Shown: one piece after another, positions 55,594-64,000 of the stretch | Numbering within the stretch: the stretch's first letter is position 1 | Layout: each line of letters begins with the position of its first letter | Source of the DNA: Streptomyces paradoxus | GTDB lineage: Bacteria > Actinomycetota > Actinomycetes > Streptomycetales > Streptomycetaceae | Length of the DNA: 64,000 nucleotides | Assembly: GCF_014202475.1 (NCBI RefSeq) | Contig: NZ_JACHGV010000004.1 | Location: forward strand, 1-64,000 | Direction: 5' to 3' | Position numbers and translations under genes: made by a program | Notes under the pieces: generated by a model | The model's input: only the letters and a program-made list of their open reading frames with translations | The model's database searches: none | What the model was told of the DNA's origin: nothing

Positions 55594-56507
55594 AGTCCCA
55601 CCTTCTTGTAGCGGCGCATCAGGAGGCCGTAGCTCGCCGCGATCAGACCCAGCGCGACGAGGACGTAGACGACGCCCTCGGCGGTGCTCGGGCCCACCCC
55701 GCTGGGGGAGGCGGACGTCGCGCCCAGGAACGCGGACTGCACACCGTCGACGATCGTGATCGGCGAGAACAGCCCGATCCACGGCACGGCGTCGCCGCTG
55801 CCCTGGGCGTCGGCGATGGCCTGGAGGGTGGAGACCGCGCCGTAGGTGATGGTCAGCACGGCGATCACGGCCGCGATGCCGAAGCCGCGGCGCGGGGTGA
55901 AGGACGCGATGACCAGGCCGATTCCGGCGAACAGCAGTGAGAGCAGTGCCACGGAGACGAGTCCCTGTGCGAATCCCTTGGTCTGGTCGGCGAAGTCGAG
56001 CTTGGCCAGCAGCGCGCCCACGTAGAGGACGAGCAGGGGCGCCGCGGTGAGGATGAACAGCGCCGAGGCCAGTGCCGCGAACTTGGCGCGGACGTAGTCG
56101 GCGGTCTCGATGGGTCGCGAGAAGTACAGCGGCACGGTCTTGAAGCGCAGGTCCCGCGAGACCGACTGGGGTGCCTGCGAGGCGACATAGAGGCTGATGA
56201 CCGCCTGCATGACGATCGCGTTGCGCGTGTAGTCCAGCGGGAGGGCGTTGGCCTTGGTGGCGACCGCGACGGCGACGATGATGGCCGCGGGCACGCACAT
56301 CACCACGAAGAGCAGCATCGGCAGCACCTTGGACTTCACCGAGCGGCCGAGGCCGTAGGAGCCGCGCAGGGACTGCGAGTACAGGGAGCGGCGGGCGTAG
56401 GCGCGGCCGAGGCGCGGGCCGTCGTAATTGCGGTAGCCGATGTTGTGGATGCGGGTCTGGTCGCCCGGTGCCGGGGCGGATGTCCCCGTGGAGTGCTCAA
56501 CCGCCAT
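55590..56507 (-). CDS. ABC-2 type transporter permease (pair 2)
   Basis: A 305-residue membrane protein with a cytoplasmic N-terminal tail (about 1-60) and about six helices (VLPMLLFVVMCVPAAIIVAV, LLSLLFAGIGLVIASFTPRR, GVVYVLVALGLIAASYGLLM). SVSRDLRFKTVPLYFSRPIE is the ABC-2 coupling segment. It overlaps the preceding ATPase gene by 11 bp and the following ATPase gene by 4 bp, so all four ABC genes form one operon. Function of the two linked transporters is unknown. Confidence 0.88.
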   Translation of the reverse strand: MAVEHSTGTSAPAPGDQTRIHNIGYRNYDGPRLGRAYARRSLYSQSLRGSYGLGRSVKSKVLPMLLFVVMCVPAAIIVAVAVATKANALPLDYTRNAIVMQAVISLYVASQAPQSVSRDLRFKTVPLYFSRPIETADYVRAKFAALASALFILTAAPLLVLYVGALLAKLDFADQTKGFAQGLVSVALLSLLFAGIGLVIASFTPRRGFGIAAVIAVLTITYGAVSTLQAIADAQGSGDAVPWIGLFSPITIVDGVQSAFLGATSASPSGVGPSTAEGVVYVLVALGLIAASYGLLMRRYKKVGL

Positions 56508-57471
56508 GGCCGACCGCCTCCTTCCGCTGCTCGCGCTCGTCGCTGCTGGTGAAGACCTCGGAGATGTGGTGGCGGCGCTGCTCCATGCGCACCAGGCCGA
56601 GTCCGAGGTCCGCGATCACGTCCCGGACGAGGTCGTACGTCTCCTCGCCCTGCGCGGTGAGCAGCAGGACGTGGCCGGCGCCCGGCAGGCCGCTGCCGTC
56701 CTCGACGGTCACTCCGCGCGCGTGCAGCGCCTCGCGGACCGCTCGGGTGCCGTCCGGGTGCTCGTCGGTGTCGGTGACCTCGATCGCGAGGGTCGTGGTG
56801 GTCTGCGTGAAGTCCGTGGTGGAGCTGGAGCGCAGGAGCTTGCCGCCGTCGACGACGACGACGTGGTCGCAGGTGCGCTCCAGTTCGCCCAGGAGGTGGG
56901 AGGTGACCAGGACCGAGATGCCGAAGTCGGTGTGGATGCGGCGGATCAGGCCGAGCATCTCGTCGCGTCCGACCGGGTCGAGGCCGTTGGTCGGCTCGTC
57001 CAGGAAGACCAGCTGCGGGTCGTGGACGAGGGCCTGCGCGAGCTTGACGCGCTGTTTCATGCCGGTCGAGTAGCCGCCGATGGGCCGGTAGCGCTCCTCG
57101 TACAGGCCGACGTGGCGCAGGGTGTCGGCGGTGCGCTCGCGCGCGGCGGTGGGCGGCAGGCCCGACATGCGCGCCATGTGGACGACGAACTCGGTGGCCG
57201 AGACGTCCGGCGGCAGGCAGTCGTGCTCGGGCATGTAGCCGACCCGCTCGCGGATGGCGGCGCCCTTGGTGGCGACATCGAGACCGAGCACTTCGGCGCG
57301 GCCCTCGGTGGCGGGGGACAGACCCAGCAGGATCTTGATCAGTGTGGACTTGCCGGCTCCGTTGGCTCCGACGAGTCCGGTCACACCGGGTCCGACGTCC
57401 ACGGAGAGCCGGTCAAGCGCGGTCACCCGGGGGAACCGCTTGCTCAGGCTTTCGGTCGCGATCACAGTCAC
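56497..57471 (-). CDS. ABC transporter ATP-binding protein (pair 2)
   Basis: A 324-residue nucleotide-binding subunit, first gene of the ABC operon. Walker A LVGANGAGKSTLIKILLG, YMPEHDCLPPDVSATEF at the Q-loop, signature YSTGMKQRVKLAQALVHD, Walker B LVFLDEPTNGLDPVGRDEML and the switch His in LVTSHLLGELERT. GTG at 57471 is used; a second GTG two codons on is possible because the ribosome site is weak. Its partner is the permease that overlaps its 3' end by 11 bp. Confidence 0.92.
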   Translation of the reverse strand: MTVIATESLSKRFPRVTALDRLSVDVGPGVTGLVGANGAGKSTLIKILLGLSPATEGRAEVLGLDVATKGAAIRERVGYMPEHDCLPPDVSATEFVVHMARMSGLPPTAARERTADTLRHVGLYEERYRPIGGYSTGMKQRVKLAQALVHDPQLVFLDEPTNGLDPVGRDEMLGLIRRIHTDFGISVLVTSHLLGELERTCDHVVVVDGGKLLRSSSTTDFTQTTTTLAIEVTDTDEHPDGTRAVREALHARGVTVEDGSGLPGAGHVLLLTAQGEETYDLVRDVIADLGLGLVRMEQRRHHISEVFTSSDEREQRKEAVGHGG

Positions 57472-57598
57472 CCCTCGAAGGTAGGGGCCGTGCGCGTGGC
57501 GGTCGTCACTCCGCAGAGCTGTATTGGGATCAGCCCTGAGTATTACGGGCCCCTAGGGGAGCTGGTTCTCGGGAGTTACCACGCCCGGGAAGACCCTA

Positions 57599-57627
57599 TT
57601 GACGAACTCTCTAACAACTGCAAGATT
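57599..57627 (+). promoter_or_regulatory. Candidate sigma-70-type promoter of hydrolase-SDR gene
   Basis: TTGACG (57599-57604), 17 bp, AAGATT (57622-57627), ending six bases before the ATG; if used, the transcript would be leaderless. Confidence 0.45.
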
Positions 57628-57633
57628 CGCCGG

Positions 57634-59391
57634 ATGACGTTGCTGACGGGCGCGCGGGAGCGCTGGGTGCGGACCGGCGAAGTCGAGCTGTGTGTGGCCG
57701 AGATGGGTGACCCCGGGCGGCCGACGGTCGTCCTGGTGCACGGCTACCCCGACAGCAAGGAGGTGTGGTCCGAGGTCGCCGGGCGGCTCGCCGGACGCTT
57801 CCACGTGGTCGCCTACGACGTCCGCGGCCACGGCCGGTCGACGGCGCCGCGGCCGCTGCGGGGCGGGTTCACCCTGGAGAAGCTGACGGACGACTTCCTG
57901 GCCGTCGTGGACGCGGTGAGTCCGGACGCGCCGGTGCACCTGGTGGGGCACGACTGGGGCTCGGTGCAGGCCTGGGAGTTCACCACCGTGCAGCGCACCA
58001 AGGGGCGCATCGCCTCCTTCACCTCGATGTCCGGGCCGTCCCTCGACCACTTCGGCCACTGGATCGCCCAGCGCGTGAAGCGGCCCACCCCGCGCCGGGT
58101 CGGTCAGCTCCTCGGGCAGGGCGCCCGGTCCTGGTACGTGTACCTGCTGCACACGCCCGCGCTGCCCGAGCTCGCCTGGCGCGGCCCGCTCGGCACGCGC
58201 TGGCCGCGGATGCTGGAGCGCGTCGAGAAGGTGCCCCGGGGCGACTACCCCACCGCGTCCCTCCCGTCGGACGCGGCCCACGGGGCCTGGCTGTACCGGG
58301 ACAACGTCCGGCCCCGGCTGCGCGCGCCACGCCCGGACGCGCACGCCCACGCGCCCGTGCAGGTCATCACGCCCCTGGAGGACCGGTTCCTCTCACAACG
58401 GCTGGACGATCAGCTGGAGCAGTGGGTTCCGCACCTGACCCGCAGGACGATCCAGGCGGGGCACTGGATCCCGCGCACCCGCCCGGACCACCTGGCCTCC
58501 TGGGTCGAGGAGTTCGTGGCGTCCGTCGAGAGCGGGCGGTCCCCGGTGGTGGCGAGCGGTGAGCACGCCGAACGCTTCGGCGGGCAGCTGGTGCTGGTCA
58601 CGGGGGCGGGCAGCGGCATCGGGCGGGCGACGGCGCTCGCGTTCGCCGAGGCCGGCGCGCGCGTCGTGGCCGTCGACCGGAACGCCGAGGCGGCGGTCCG
58701 CACCGCCGAGAAGGCCCGCGCGCTGGGCGCCCCCGAGGCCTGGGCGGAGACCGTCGACGTCTCCGACGAGCAGGCCATGGAGAAGCTCGCCGAGAAGGTC
58801 ACCACCGCATACGGAGTGGTGGACGTCCTCGTGAACAACGCCGGGATCGGACTGTCCGGTTCCTTCTTCGACACCACGACGGAGGACTGGAAGCAGGTCC
58901 TCGACGTCAACCTGTGGGGTGTCATCCACGGCTGCCGGCTCTTCGGCCGGCGGATGGCCGGACGCGGGCAGGGGGGCCACATCGTCAACGTGGCATCGGC
59001 CGCGGCGTACCAGCCGTCCCGGGCGCTGCCCGCCTACAGCACCTCCAAGGCGGCCGTGCTGATGCTCAGTGAATGCCTGCGGGCGGAGCTGGCGGGCCGG
59101 GGGATCGGTGTGACGGCGGTGTGCCCCGGGTTCGTCAACACGGCCATCACCTCGACGGCGCACTTCGCCGGGGTCGACGCCCAGGAGGAGAAGCGGCTGC
59201 AGAAGCGCGCCGCCCGTTTGTACGGGCTGCGCAACTACCCCCCGGAGAAGGTCGCCCGTGCGATCCTGCGGGCGGTGACGCGCAACGAGGCGGTGGTGCC
59301 GGTGACACCGGAGGCGCGGGGTGCGCGCTGGCTGTCACGGTGGGCGCCGGGGGCGCTGCGGGGCCTGGCACGGGTGAAACCGCCGGTGTGA
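57634..59391 (+). CDS. Alpha/beta hydrolase-SDR fusion (EphD-like)
   Basis: A 585-residue two-enzyme protein. Residues about 1-300 are an alpha/beta hydrolase with VVLVHGYPDSKEVW (oxyanion HGYP), the nucleophile elbow VGHDWGS (Asp, as in epoxide hydrolases and dehalogenases) and a C-terminal catalytic His in QAGHWIPRTRPD. Residues about 310-585 are a short-chain dehydrogenase: VTGAGSGIGRATAL for NAD(P), VNNAGIG, and the Ser-Tyr-Lys site NVASAAAYQ plus YSTSK. The same fusion is known in mycobacterial EphD, linked to mycolate epoxide metabolism; Streptomyces has no mycolates, so the substrate differs. Confidence 0.9.
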   Translation: MTLLTGARERWVRTGEVELCVAEMGDPGRPTVVLVHGYPDSKEVWSEVAGRLAGRFHVVAYDVRGHGRSTAPRPLRGGFTLEKLTDDFLAVVDAVSPDAPVHLVGHDWGSVQAWEFTTVQRTKGRIASFTSMSGPSLDHFGHWIAQRVKRPTPRRVGQLLGQGARSWYVYLLHTPALPELAWRGPLGTRWPRMLERVEKVPRGDYPTASLPSDAAHGAWLYRDNVRPRLRAPRPDAHAHAPVQVITPLEDRFLSQRLDDQLEQWVPHLTRRTIQAGHWIPRTRPDHLASWVEEFVASVESGRSPVVASGEHAERFGGQLVLVTGAGSGIGRATALAFAEAGARVVAVDRNAEAAVRTAEKARALGAPEAWAETVDVSDEQAMEKLAEKVTTAYGVVDVLVNNAGIGLSGSFFDTTTEDWKQVLDVNLWGVIHGCRLFGRRMAGRGQGGHIVNVASAAAYQPSRALPAYSTSKAAVLMLSECLRAELAGRGIGVTAVCPGFVNTAITSTAHFAGVDAQEEKRLQKRAARLYGLRNYPPEKVARAILRAVTRNEAVVPVTPEARGARWLSRWAPGALRGLARVKPPV

Positions 59392-59424
59392 AATGAGGCC
59401 CAAACTCCCTGCGAGGGCGGCCAG

Positions 59425-59478
59425 TTGTCCACAGAACCGCCAATTCCGCTGTGGATAACCATACTTGGCTGTGGATCA
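59425..59478. other. DnaA box cluster upstream of kptA
   Basis: TTGTCCACA (59425-59433, perfect), TGTGGATAA (59450-59458, perfect complement of TTATCCACA) and TGTGGATCA (59470-59478) within 54 bp, just before the kptA promoter region. Confidence 0.6.
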
Positions 59479-59534
59479 AACCTCCGAGGTGAAACTCGAT
59501 CGCGTGATGCGCATCTCTCCCGCACCCTGGGGGC

Positions 59535-60083
59535 ATGGACGAAAGACGCACCGTGAAGGTGTCGAAGTACCTGTCGAAGCATCTGCGCCACCAGCCGGAA
59601 CGCATCGGACTCGCGCTCGACGAGGCCGGCTGGGTCGAGATCGACACATTGATCGCCGCGGCCGCCGCGCACGGCTTCCGGTTCACCCGCGACGAACTGG
59701 ACCATGTCGTCGCCACCAACGACAAGCGGCGTTTCGCCGTCGAGGGCTCCCGGATCCGCGCCAGCCAGGGCCACAGCGTGGACGTCGACCTCGGACTGGC
59801 GCCGGCCACCCCGCCCGCGCACCTCTACCACGGCACAGTCGCCCGCAACCTGGATGCGATCCGGGCCGAGGGACTCCGTCCGATGAACCGGCACGCCGTC
59901 CACCTCTCACCCGACCGGGAGACGGCGACCCGTGTCGGAGCCCGCCGGGGGCAGCCGGTCGTGCTCGGAGTGGACGCGACCGCCATGCACGCCGCCGGCC
60001 ACGTCTTCCACGTCAGCGCCAACGGGGTGTGGCTCACCGAGGCCGTGCCGCCGCGCTACCTGCGCTTTCCAGGACCGCACTGA
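59535..60083 (+). CDS. kptA: RNA 2'-phosphotransferase (Tpt1/KptA)
   Basis: A 182-residue NAD-dependent enzyme that removes an internal RNA 2'-phosphate as ADP-ribose 1''-2''-cyclic phosphate. The N-terminal winged helix ([20 protein letters not shown]; catalytic R and H in KHLRH) is followed by the ART-like NAD-binding lobe with [39 protein letters not shown] and the late Arg. Bacteria lack the tRNA splicing that makes this substrate in yeast, so its bacterial role is open. A DnaA-box cluster lies upstream and a parS site follows 34 bp after the stop. Confidence 0.92.
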   Translation: MDERRTVKVSKYLSKHLRHQPERIGLALDEAGWVEIDTLIAAAAAHGFRFTRDELDHVVATNDKRRFAVEGSRIRASQGHSVDVDLGLAPATPPAHLYHGTVARNLDAIRAEGLRPMNRHAVHLSPDRETATRVGARRGQPVVLGVDATAMHAAGHVFHVSANGVWLTEAVPPRYLRFPGPH

Positions 60084-60116
60084 CCTGGTGGTGTGAGCAG
60101 ACACTCAGGGTGACTG

Positions 60117-60130
60117 GTTTCACGTGAAAC
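60117..60130. other. parS site (ParB binding), perfect core
   Basis: GTTTCACGTGAAAC matches the Streptomyces consensus exactly and lies between kptA and the flavin oxidoreductase gene. Confidence 0.85.
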
Positions 60131-60166
60131 ACGGGTGACCCACCGGGCTCCCTTAGGCTCGATCTC

Positions 60167-61069
60167 ATGAGTCTGCGCCTGAGCACCGTGATCCTCCCGT
60201 ACCGCCGCTGGCACGAAGGCGGCCGCGCGGCCTGGACGCGCGCCGAGCAGCTCGGCTTCCACACCGCATACACCTACGACCACCTGTCCTGGCGCACCTT
60301 CCGGGACGGCCCGTGGTTCGGCGCTGTGCCGACCCTCACGGCCGCCGCCGGCGTCACCGACCGGCTGCGGCTGGGCACCCTGGTGACCTCCCCGAACTTC
60401 CGGCACCCCGTGACACTCGCCAAGGAACTGATCTCCCTCGACGACATCTCCGGAGGTCGGGTCACGCTGGGTATCGGCGCGGGTGGTTCGGGCTTCGACG
60501 CCACCGCGCTCGGCCAGGAACCGTGGACACCGCGCGAGCGCGCCGACCGTTTCGCCGAGTTCGTCCCGCTGCTCGACCGGCTGCTCAGCGAGGACGCCGT
60601 CTCGTACGAGGGTGACTTCTACTCCGCCCACGAGGCCCGGAACATCCCCGGCTGTGTACAGCGGCCCCGGCTGCCGTTCGCGGTGGCCGCGACCGGGCCG
60701 CGTGGCATGCGGCTCGCCGCCCGGTTCGGCCAGGCGTGGGTGACCACCGGCGACCCGAAACTGTTCGACAACGGCACGCCTGAACAGTCGATTCAGGCCA
60801 TTCGCGGGCAGGCGGAGAGGCTCGACGACATCTGCGCCGAGGTCGGCCGGGACATGACCGGCCTCGACCGGGTCCTGCTCACCGGCTTCACACCGGACCG
60901 CAACGGCCCGCTCCAGTCCCTGGACGCGTTCGTGGACTTCGCCGGACGGCATGCGGAGCTGGGATTCACGGAGATCGTGATCCACTGGCCGATCCCCGAC
61001 TCGCCGTTCGCGGCGGAGGAGAAGGTCTTCGAGCAGATCGCGATGGAGGCGCCGGCGCAGCTGCGCTGA
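60167..61069 (+). CDS. LLM-class flavin-dependent oxidoreductase
   Basis: A 300-residue luciferase-like TIM-barrel enzyme using FMN or F420. Typical parts are [20 protein letters not shown] at the first barrel helix, [40 protein letters not shown] (flavin phosphate region) and [20 protein letters not shown]. The substrate is unknown. TAGGCT at 60154-60159 is seven bases before the ATG and there is no ribosome site, so the mRNA is probably leaderless. A parS site lies within its upstream region. Confidence 0.9.
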   Translation: MSLRLSTVILPYRRWHEGGRAAWTRAEQLGFHTAYTYDHLSWRTFRDGPWFGAVPTLTAAAGVTDRLRLGTLVTSPNFRHPVTLAKELISLDDISGGRVTLGIGAGGSGFDATALGQEPWTPRERADRFAEFVPLLDRLLSEDAVSYEGDFYSAHEARNIPGCVQRPRLPFAVAATGPRGMRLAARFGQAWVTTGDPKLFDNGTPEQSIQAIRGQAERLDDICAEVGRDMTGLDRVLLTGFTPDRNGPLQSLDAFVDFAGRHAELGFTEIVIHWPIPDSPFAAEEKVFEQIAMEAPAQLR

Positions 61070-61157
61070 GCGTCGGCGGACGGGCCGGGGATCCTCTGGT
61101 CAGGGCGGTATCCACTCACCTGTGCGGAGCCCCGCACGCCCGTGCAGGCATGTGCGG

Positions 61158-61163
61158 GACAAT
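61158..61163 (+). promoter_or_regulatory. -10-like box, leaderless start of second HAD gene
   Basis: GACAAT six bases before the GTG at 61170, without a ribosome site. Confidence 0.4.
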
Positions 61164-61169
61164 GGCCGG

Positions 61170-62039
61170 GTGACCTCAGCGACCCGACAGCCCGAGACCG
61201 CGGCCGAGACCCTCCCGCCGCGGCTGATCGCCACCGACCTCGACGGCACCCTGCTGCGCGACGACAAGTCGGTGTCCCCGCGTACGGTCGCCGCGCTGGC
61301 CGCCGCCGAGGAGGCGGGCATCGAGGTCTTCTTCGTCACGGGCCGCCCGGCCCGCTGGATGGACGTCGTCAGCGACCACGTGCACGGCCACGGCCTGGCC
61401 ATCTGCGGCAACGGCGCCGCCGTGGTCGACCTGCACGGCGGCCCCGGCGCCCACCGGTTCGTGAAGGTGCGGGAACTGGCGCGGGAGAACGCCATGGACG
61501 CCGTACGGCTGCTGCGCGACGCGGCGCCGGGCACGGTGTACGCGGTGGAGCAGACGTACGGCTTCTACCAGGAGCCGGCGTACCCGAAGCTGCACATGGA
61601 GATCCCGGACAGCCTCGCCCCGGCCGAGGAACTGCTGGGCCCGGACCACCCGGCCGCCGCGGAGCCGGTGCTGAAGATCCTCGCCTACCACCCCGAGATC
61701 GACCCGGACGCCTTCCTGACCCTGGCCCGCCTCGCCATCGGCGACCGTGCCAACGTCACCCGCTCCAGCCCCAGCGCCCTGCTCGAGATCAGCGGCCCGG
61801 GCGTGTCCAAGGCCAGCACCCTCGCCCTGTGCTGCGCCGAGCGCGGCATCTCGCACGAGCAGGTCGTCGCCTTCGGCGACATGCCGAACGACGTCGAGAT
61901 GCTGACCTGGGCGGGCCGGTCGTACGCGATGGGCAACGCGCACCCGGACGTGATCGCCGCCGCCTCGGGGCGGACGGTCGCGAACAACGAGGACGGGGTG
62001 GCCCTCGTGATCGAGCAGCTGCTGACGGAACTGCCGTAG
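61170..62039 (+). CDS. HAD-superfamily Cof-type phosphatase
   Basis: A 289-residue HAD type IIB phosphatase. Motif [11 protein letters not shown], motif II EVFFVTGRPARW, motif III Lys in SGPGVSKASTLAL, motif [15 protein letters not shown]. It resembles the serS-linked HAD protein but is a separate paralogue with a different cap (YGFYQEPAYPKLHMEIPDSL). The GTG start is chosen because it follows GACAAT at leaderless spacing; the open frame upstream is not family-like. It ends convergent to the M23 peptidase gene, with a shared hairpin. Confidence 0.91.
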   Translation: MTSATRQPETAAETLPPRLIATDLDGTLLRDDKSVSPRTVAALAAAEEAGIEVFFVTGRPARWMDVVSDHVHGHGLAICGNGAAVVDLHGGPGAHRFVKVRELARENAMDAVRLLRDAAPGTVYAVEQTYGFYQEPAYPKLHMEIPDSLAPAEELLGPDHPAAAEPVLKILAYHPEIDPDAFLTLARLAIGDRANVTRSSPSALLEISGPGVSKASTLALCCAERGISHEQVVAFGDMPNDVEMLTWAGRSYAMGNAHPDVIAAASGRTVANNEDGVALVIEQLLTELP

Positions 62040-62050
62040 CCGCCGGGGCC

Positions 62051-62073
62051 GGGGTGTCTCAGAGAGACACCCC
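62051..62073. terminator. Bidirectional terminator between HAD and M23 genes
   Basis: GGGGTGTCTC and its exact complement around an AGA loop (62051-62060, 62064-62073). It overlaps the last codons of the M23 gene and lies 12 bp after the HAD stop, so it can end both transcripts. Confidence 0.75.
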
Positions 62074-63126
62074 GCGCGCCGCAAGCCACGACACCGGGTT
62101 CACCGCCGAGCCCGTCTCCGGCGTGACCCGGGCCTCGAAGTGCAGGTGCGGCCCGGTCGAGTTGCCGGTGGTGCCCGACTGACCGATCCACTGCCCCGGG
62201 CTGACGTGCTCTCCCTGGTCGACCGTGAGGGAAGCGAGGTGGGCGTACTGCGTGTAGTAGCCGCCGGCGTGCTTGAGCACGATCTCCATGCCGAAGGGGC
62301 CGCCGCAGGACACCTTCACCACCCGGCCCGCGCCCACGGCCCGTACCGGCGTGCCGATCGGCACCGCGAAGTCCTGCCCGGTGTGCCTGCTGGACCACCG
62401 CGCACCACCGCTGCCGTAGGACGCGGACAGCTCGTACGTCTCGACCGGCGCGACCCACTCGCCGTCGCTGAGCCCCGTCTCCGGCTGGTCGAGCCGGACG
62501 GCTCCGCGGCACGCCCCGGCGGCGACCGCGGCGTCCGCCTCTCCCTGGAGCCGCGAGCTGGCCGCCTCCAGCGTCTGCTCGATGTCCGCCTTGAGAGCGG
62601 CGAGTTGCGTGTTGCGTCTCTCCAGCGCCTGCCACTGGTCGGCGGCCCTGGCCTCGTCCGCCGCGAGCCGCGCCTCGGCGCGCTGGTTCTTGGTGATCGC
62701 GTTGTTCACGGCGAGATGCGCCTGCGAGAAGGCGTGCTGACCGCGCATCAGGCCTTCGGGGCTGTCGGCGAGGATCATGTGCGCGGCCACCGGCAGGCCA
62801 CCGCTGGTGCGGTACTGGGCCCGGGCGATCCGGCCCAGGTCCTCGTGCAGGGCGGCGATGTGCCGCCGCTGCGCGTCCAGGAGCGCCTCCGCCCGCTGGG
62901 CTTCGGACCGCTGCTTCTCGGCCTCCTCGCGCCCTGCCTCGTACTGCCGTGTCGCCACCGCGGCCTCCTCGTACAGCCGCGCCACCTCGGCGCTGAGGCT
63001 CGTGTCCGCGCCGCTCCCGGTGCCGCTGCCGGATTCTTCGGGCGCCGCCGTCGGCCGGGCCGCGAGCACGGTCAGCGCGCACAGCAGGACCGAAACGAGC
63101 AGCCGATGACGGCGAAATGAGCGCAT
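62059..63126 (-). CDS. M23-family murein peptidase with coiled coil
   Basis: A 355-residue exported protein. The signal peptide is LLVSVLLCALTVLAARPTA. A long coiled coil (about 45-205) precedes an M23 LytM domain (about 225-350). Zinc and catalytic residues are His in RHTGQDFAVP, Asp in GQDF, and GPHLHFEAR; the YYTQYAHLASL segment is typical. This layout is like EnvC/NlpD, which act in cell separation; with all ligands present it is likely an active endopeptidase. It is secreted to the cell wall. A hairpin terminator overlaps its 3' end. Confidence 0.92.
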   Translation of the reverse strand: MRSFRRHRLLVSVLLCALTVLAARPTAAPEESGSGTGSGADTSLSAEVARLYEEAAVATRQYEAGREEAEKQRSEAQRAEALLDAQRRHIAALHEDLGRIARAQYRTSGGLPVAAHMILADSPEGLMRGQHAFSQAHLAVNNAITKNQRAEARLAADEARAADQWQALERRNTQLAALKADIEQTLEAASSRLQGEADAAVAAGACRGAVRLDQPETGLSDGEWVAPVETYELSASYGSGGARWSSRHTGQDFAVPIGTPVRAVGAGRVVKVSCGGPFGMEIVLKHAGGYYTQYAHLASLTVDQGEHVSPGQWIGQSGTTGNSTGPHLHFEARVTPETGSAVNPVSWLAARGVSL

Positions 63127-63226
63127 GTCAGCGATCGTCGCCCAGCACCGCGGGCCCGGTCCTGTTCACGTCGTACGGCTGGGGGACCGGCTGCGCCGAA
63201 CGGCCCAGTGGCCCCGGCCCCGGCCG

Positions 63227-64000
63227 CTACCGCGCGCCCGCCGGCGCCTCCGCCGCCGCCTCCCGCCCGGCCATCTCCCGCAACGGCCCGTCCGTCGCCA
63301 GCAGCTCCGCGTAGGGACCGCGCTGGACCACCCGCCCCCTGTCCAGCACGAGCACCTCGTCGACCGCTTCGAGGCCCGCCAGCCGGTGCGTGATGAGCAG
63401 CGTCGTCCGGCCCTCGGTCGCGGCCAGCAGATCAGCGGTGAGCGCGTCGGCGGTCGGCAGGTCGAGGTGCTCCGCGGGCTCGTCCAGCACCAGGACGGGG
63501 AAGTCGGCCAGGAGTGCCCGGGCCAGCGCCAGGCGCTGCCGCTGACCTCCCGACAGACGCGCCCCGTGCTCCCCCACGAGCGTGTCGAGGCCGTCGGGCA
63601 GGCCGTCGGCCCACTCCAGCAGCCGGGCGCGGTGCAGCACGGCCCGCAGGTGGTCCTCGGTGGCGTCCTTCCTGGCGAGCAGCAGGTTCTCCCGCAGCGA
63701 GCTGTCGAAGAGATGCGCGTCCTGCGCACACAGCCCGACGAGCCCCCGCACGTCGTCACTGTCGAGCGCGCAGGCGTCCACGCCGGCCAGCGCGTACGAG
63801 CCGGCCTGCGCGTCGAGGAAGCGCAGCAGCACCTGCGCCAGCGTGGTCTTGCCGGAGCCGGAGGGTCCGACCACGGCGATCCTGCGGCCCTCGTCGAGGG
63901 TCAGGTCGAGCCCGGTGAGCGCGTCCCGCTCCTGGCCGGCGTACCGGGCGGTGAGCCCCTTGAGCACGACCGGGAACGGTGAGGCGGGCGCCTGCCGGGG
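63227..64000 (-). CDS. cydC: CydC/CydD-type ABC exporter, C-terminal ATPase part
   Basis: Only the last 258 residues are in the window; the frame runs off the right edge, so the membrane domain is not seen. Walker A is VVGPSGSGKTTLAQVLL, Q-loop VGLCAQDAHLFDSSL, signature RLSGGQRQRLALARALL, Walker B VLVLDEPAEHLDL and the switch His in LLITHRLAGLE. The signature HLFDSSLRENLLLARKD is close to CydC of the thiol-reductant exporter needed for cytochrome bd assembly; S. coelicolor has a fused cydCD at this place, as I recall. GTG at 63967 is internal, not the start. Confidence 0.82.
   Translation of the reverse strand, partial: PRQAPASPFPVVLKGLTARYAGQERDALTGLDLTLDEGRRIAVVGPSGSGKTTLAQVLLRFLDAQAGSYALAGVDACALDSDDVRGLVGLCAQDAHLFDSSLRENLLLARKDATEDHLRAVLHRARLLEWADGLPDGLDTLVGEHGARLSGGQRQRLALARALLADFPVLVLDEPAEHLDLPTADALTADLLAATEGRTTLLITHRLAGLEAVDEVLVLDRGRVVQRGPYAELLATDGPLREMAGREAAAEAPAGAR

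Noticed and set aside
56440..57633. Long N-terminal extension of the hydrolase-SDR protein
   Set aside because: The open frame there is the antisense of the ABC ATPase gene; ATG at 57634 with a promoter-like sequence upstream is the likely start.

Overview
The window is a piece of a Streptomyces chromosome. The evidence is very high GC with strong third-position GC bias, many GTG starts and GTGA/ATGA overlaps, TANNNT-type -10 boxes placed directly before start codons (leaderless genes), and typical Streptomyces families: an SSI protease inhibitor, SpoIIE phosphatases, a SigE-family ECF factor and the Sco/ECuC/DtpA copper set. Three parS-type ParB sites and clusters of DnaA boxes place it in the origin-proximal core. 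From memory, the right half follows the gene order of the S. coelicolor SCO394x-SCO397x region (cydCD, kptA, paired ABC genes, serS, pheA, dtpA); this was not checked by alignment.

Left edge to about 5.4 kb: a decayed integrative element next to tRNA-Arg(ACG). It holds a truncated IS5-family transposase, a frameshifted TraB/FtsK-like fragment, an intact GAF-SpoIIE-HATPase phosphatase, NUDIX and TPR-regulator remnants, and a tyrosine integrase tail with a one-base insertion. Next come tRNA-Ser(GCT), an SSI inhibitor and a giant PAS/receiver-like signalling protein (1525 codons) with a disordered arginine-motif region.

11.4-21 kb: a TetR/MFS pair with twin operators, a fatty acyl-CoA synthetase behind a palindrome, an ECF sigma factor, and a three-gene thiolase/MaoC/MaoC-DUF35 operon resembling the steroid side-chain retro-aldolase cassette. 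A prim-pol gene with a LexA-like box, a DinB-fold protein and a GNAT enzyme follow.

21-36 kb: a 1403-residue HTH-STAND-WD40 protein, several small housekeeping and envelope genes, tRNA-Ser(TGA), an HtrA protease, a glycerophosphodiesterase, an anti-sigma-type kinase, a SEC-C protein and a second prim-pol-like protein that has lost its metal motif. Two copies of a conserved hairpin element (minus strand near 21.2 kb, plus strand near 34.5 kb) share an identical 14-nt loop but have different, fully paired stems.

36-64 kb: a degenerate SpoIIE protein, an aminopeptidase P, an alpha-beta fused glycyl-tRNA synthetase, and a parS site. Next is a copper-handling operon (YcnI, Sco, PCuAC/ECuC, CopCD, DyP peroxidase), then pheA, a DnaA-box-rich gap, serS and a HAD hydrolase. 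A second tRNA-Ser(GCT), two ATPase/permease ABC pairs, a hydrolase-SDR fusion, KptA, a flavin oxidoreductase, another HAD hydrolase, an M23 peptidase and the end of a CydC-type ABC exporter complete the window.
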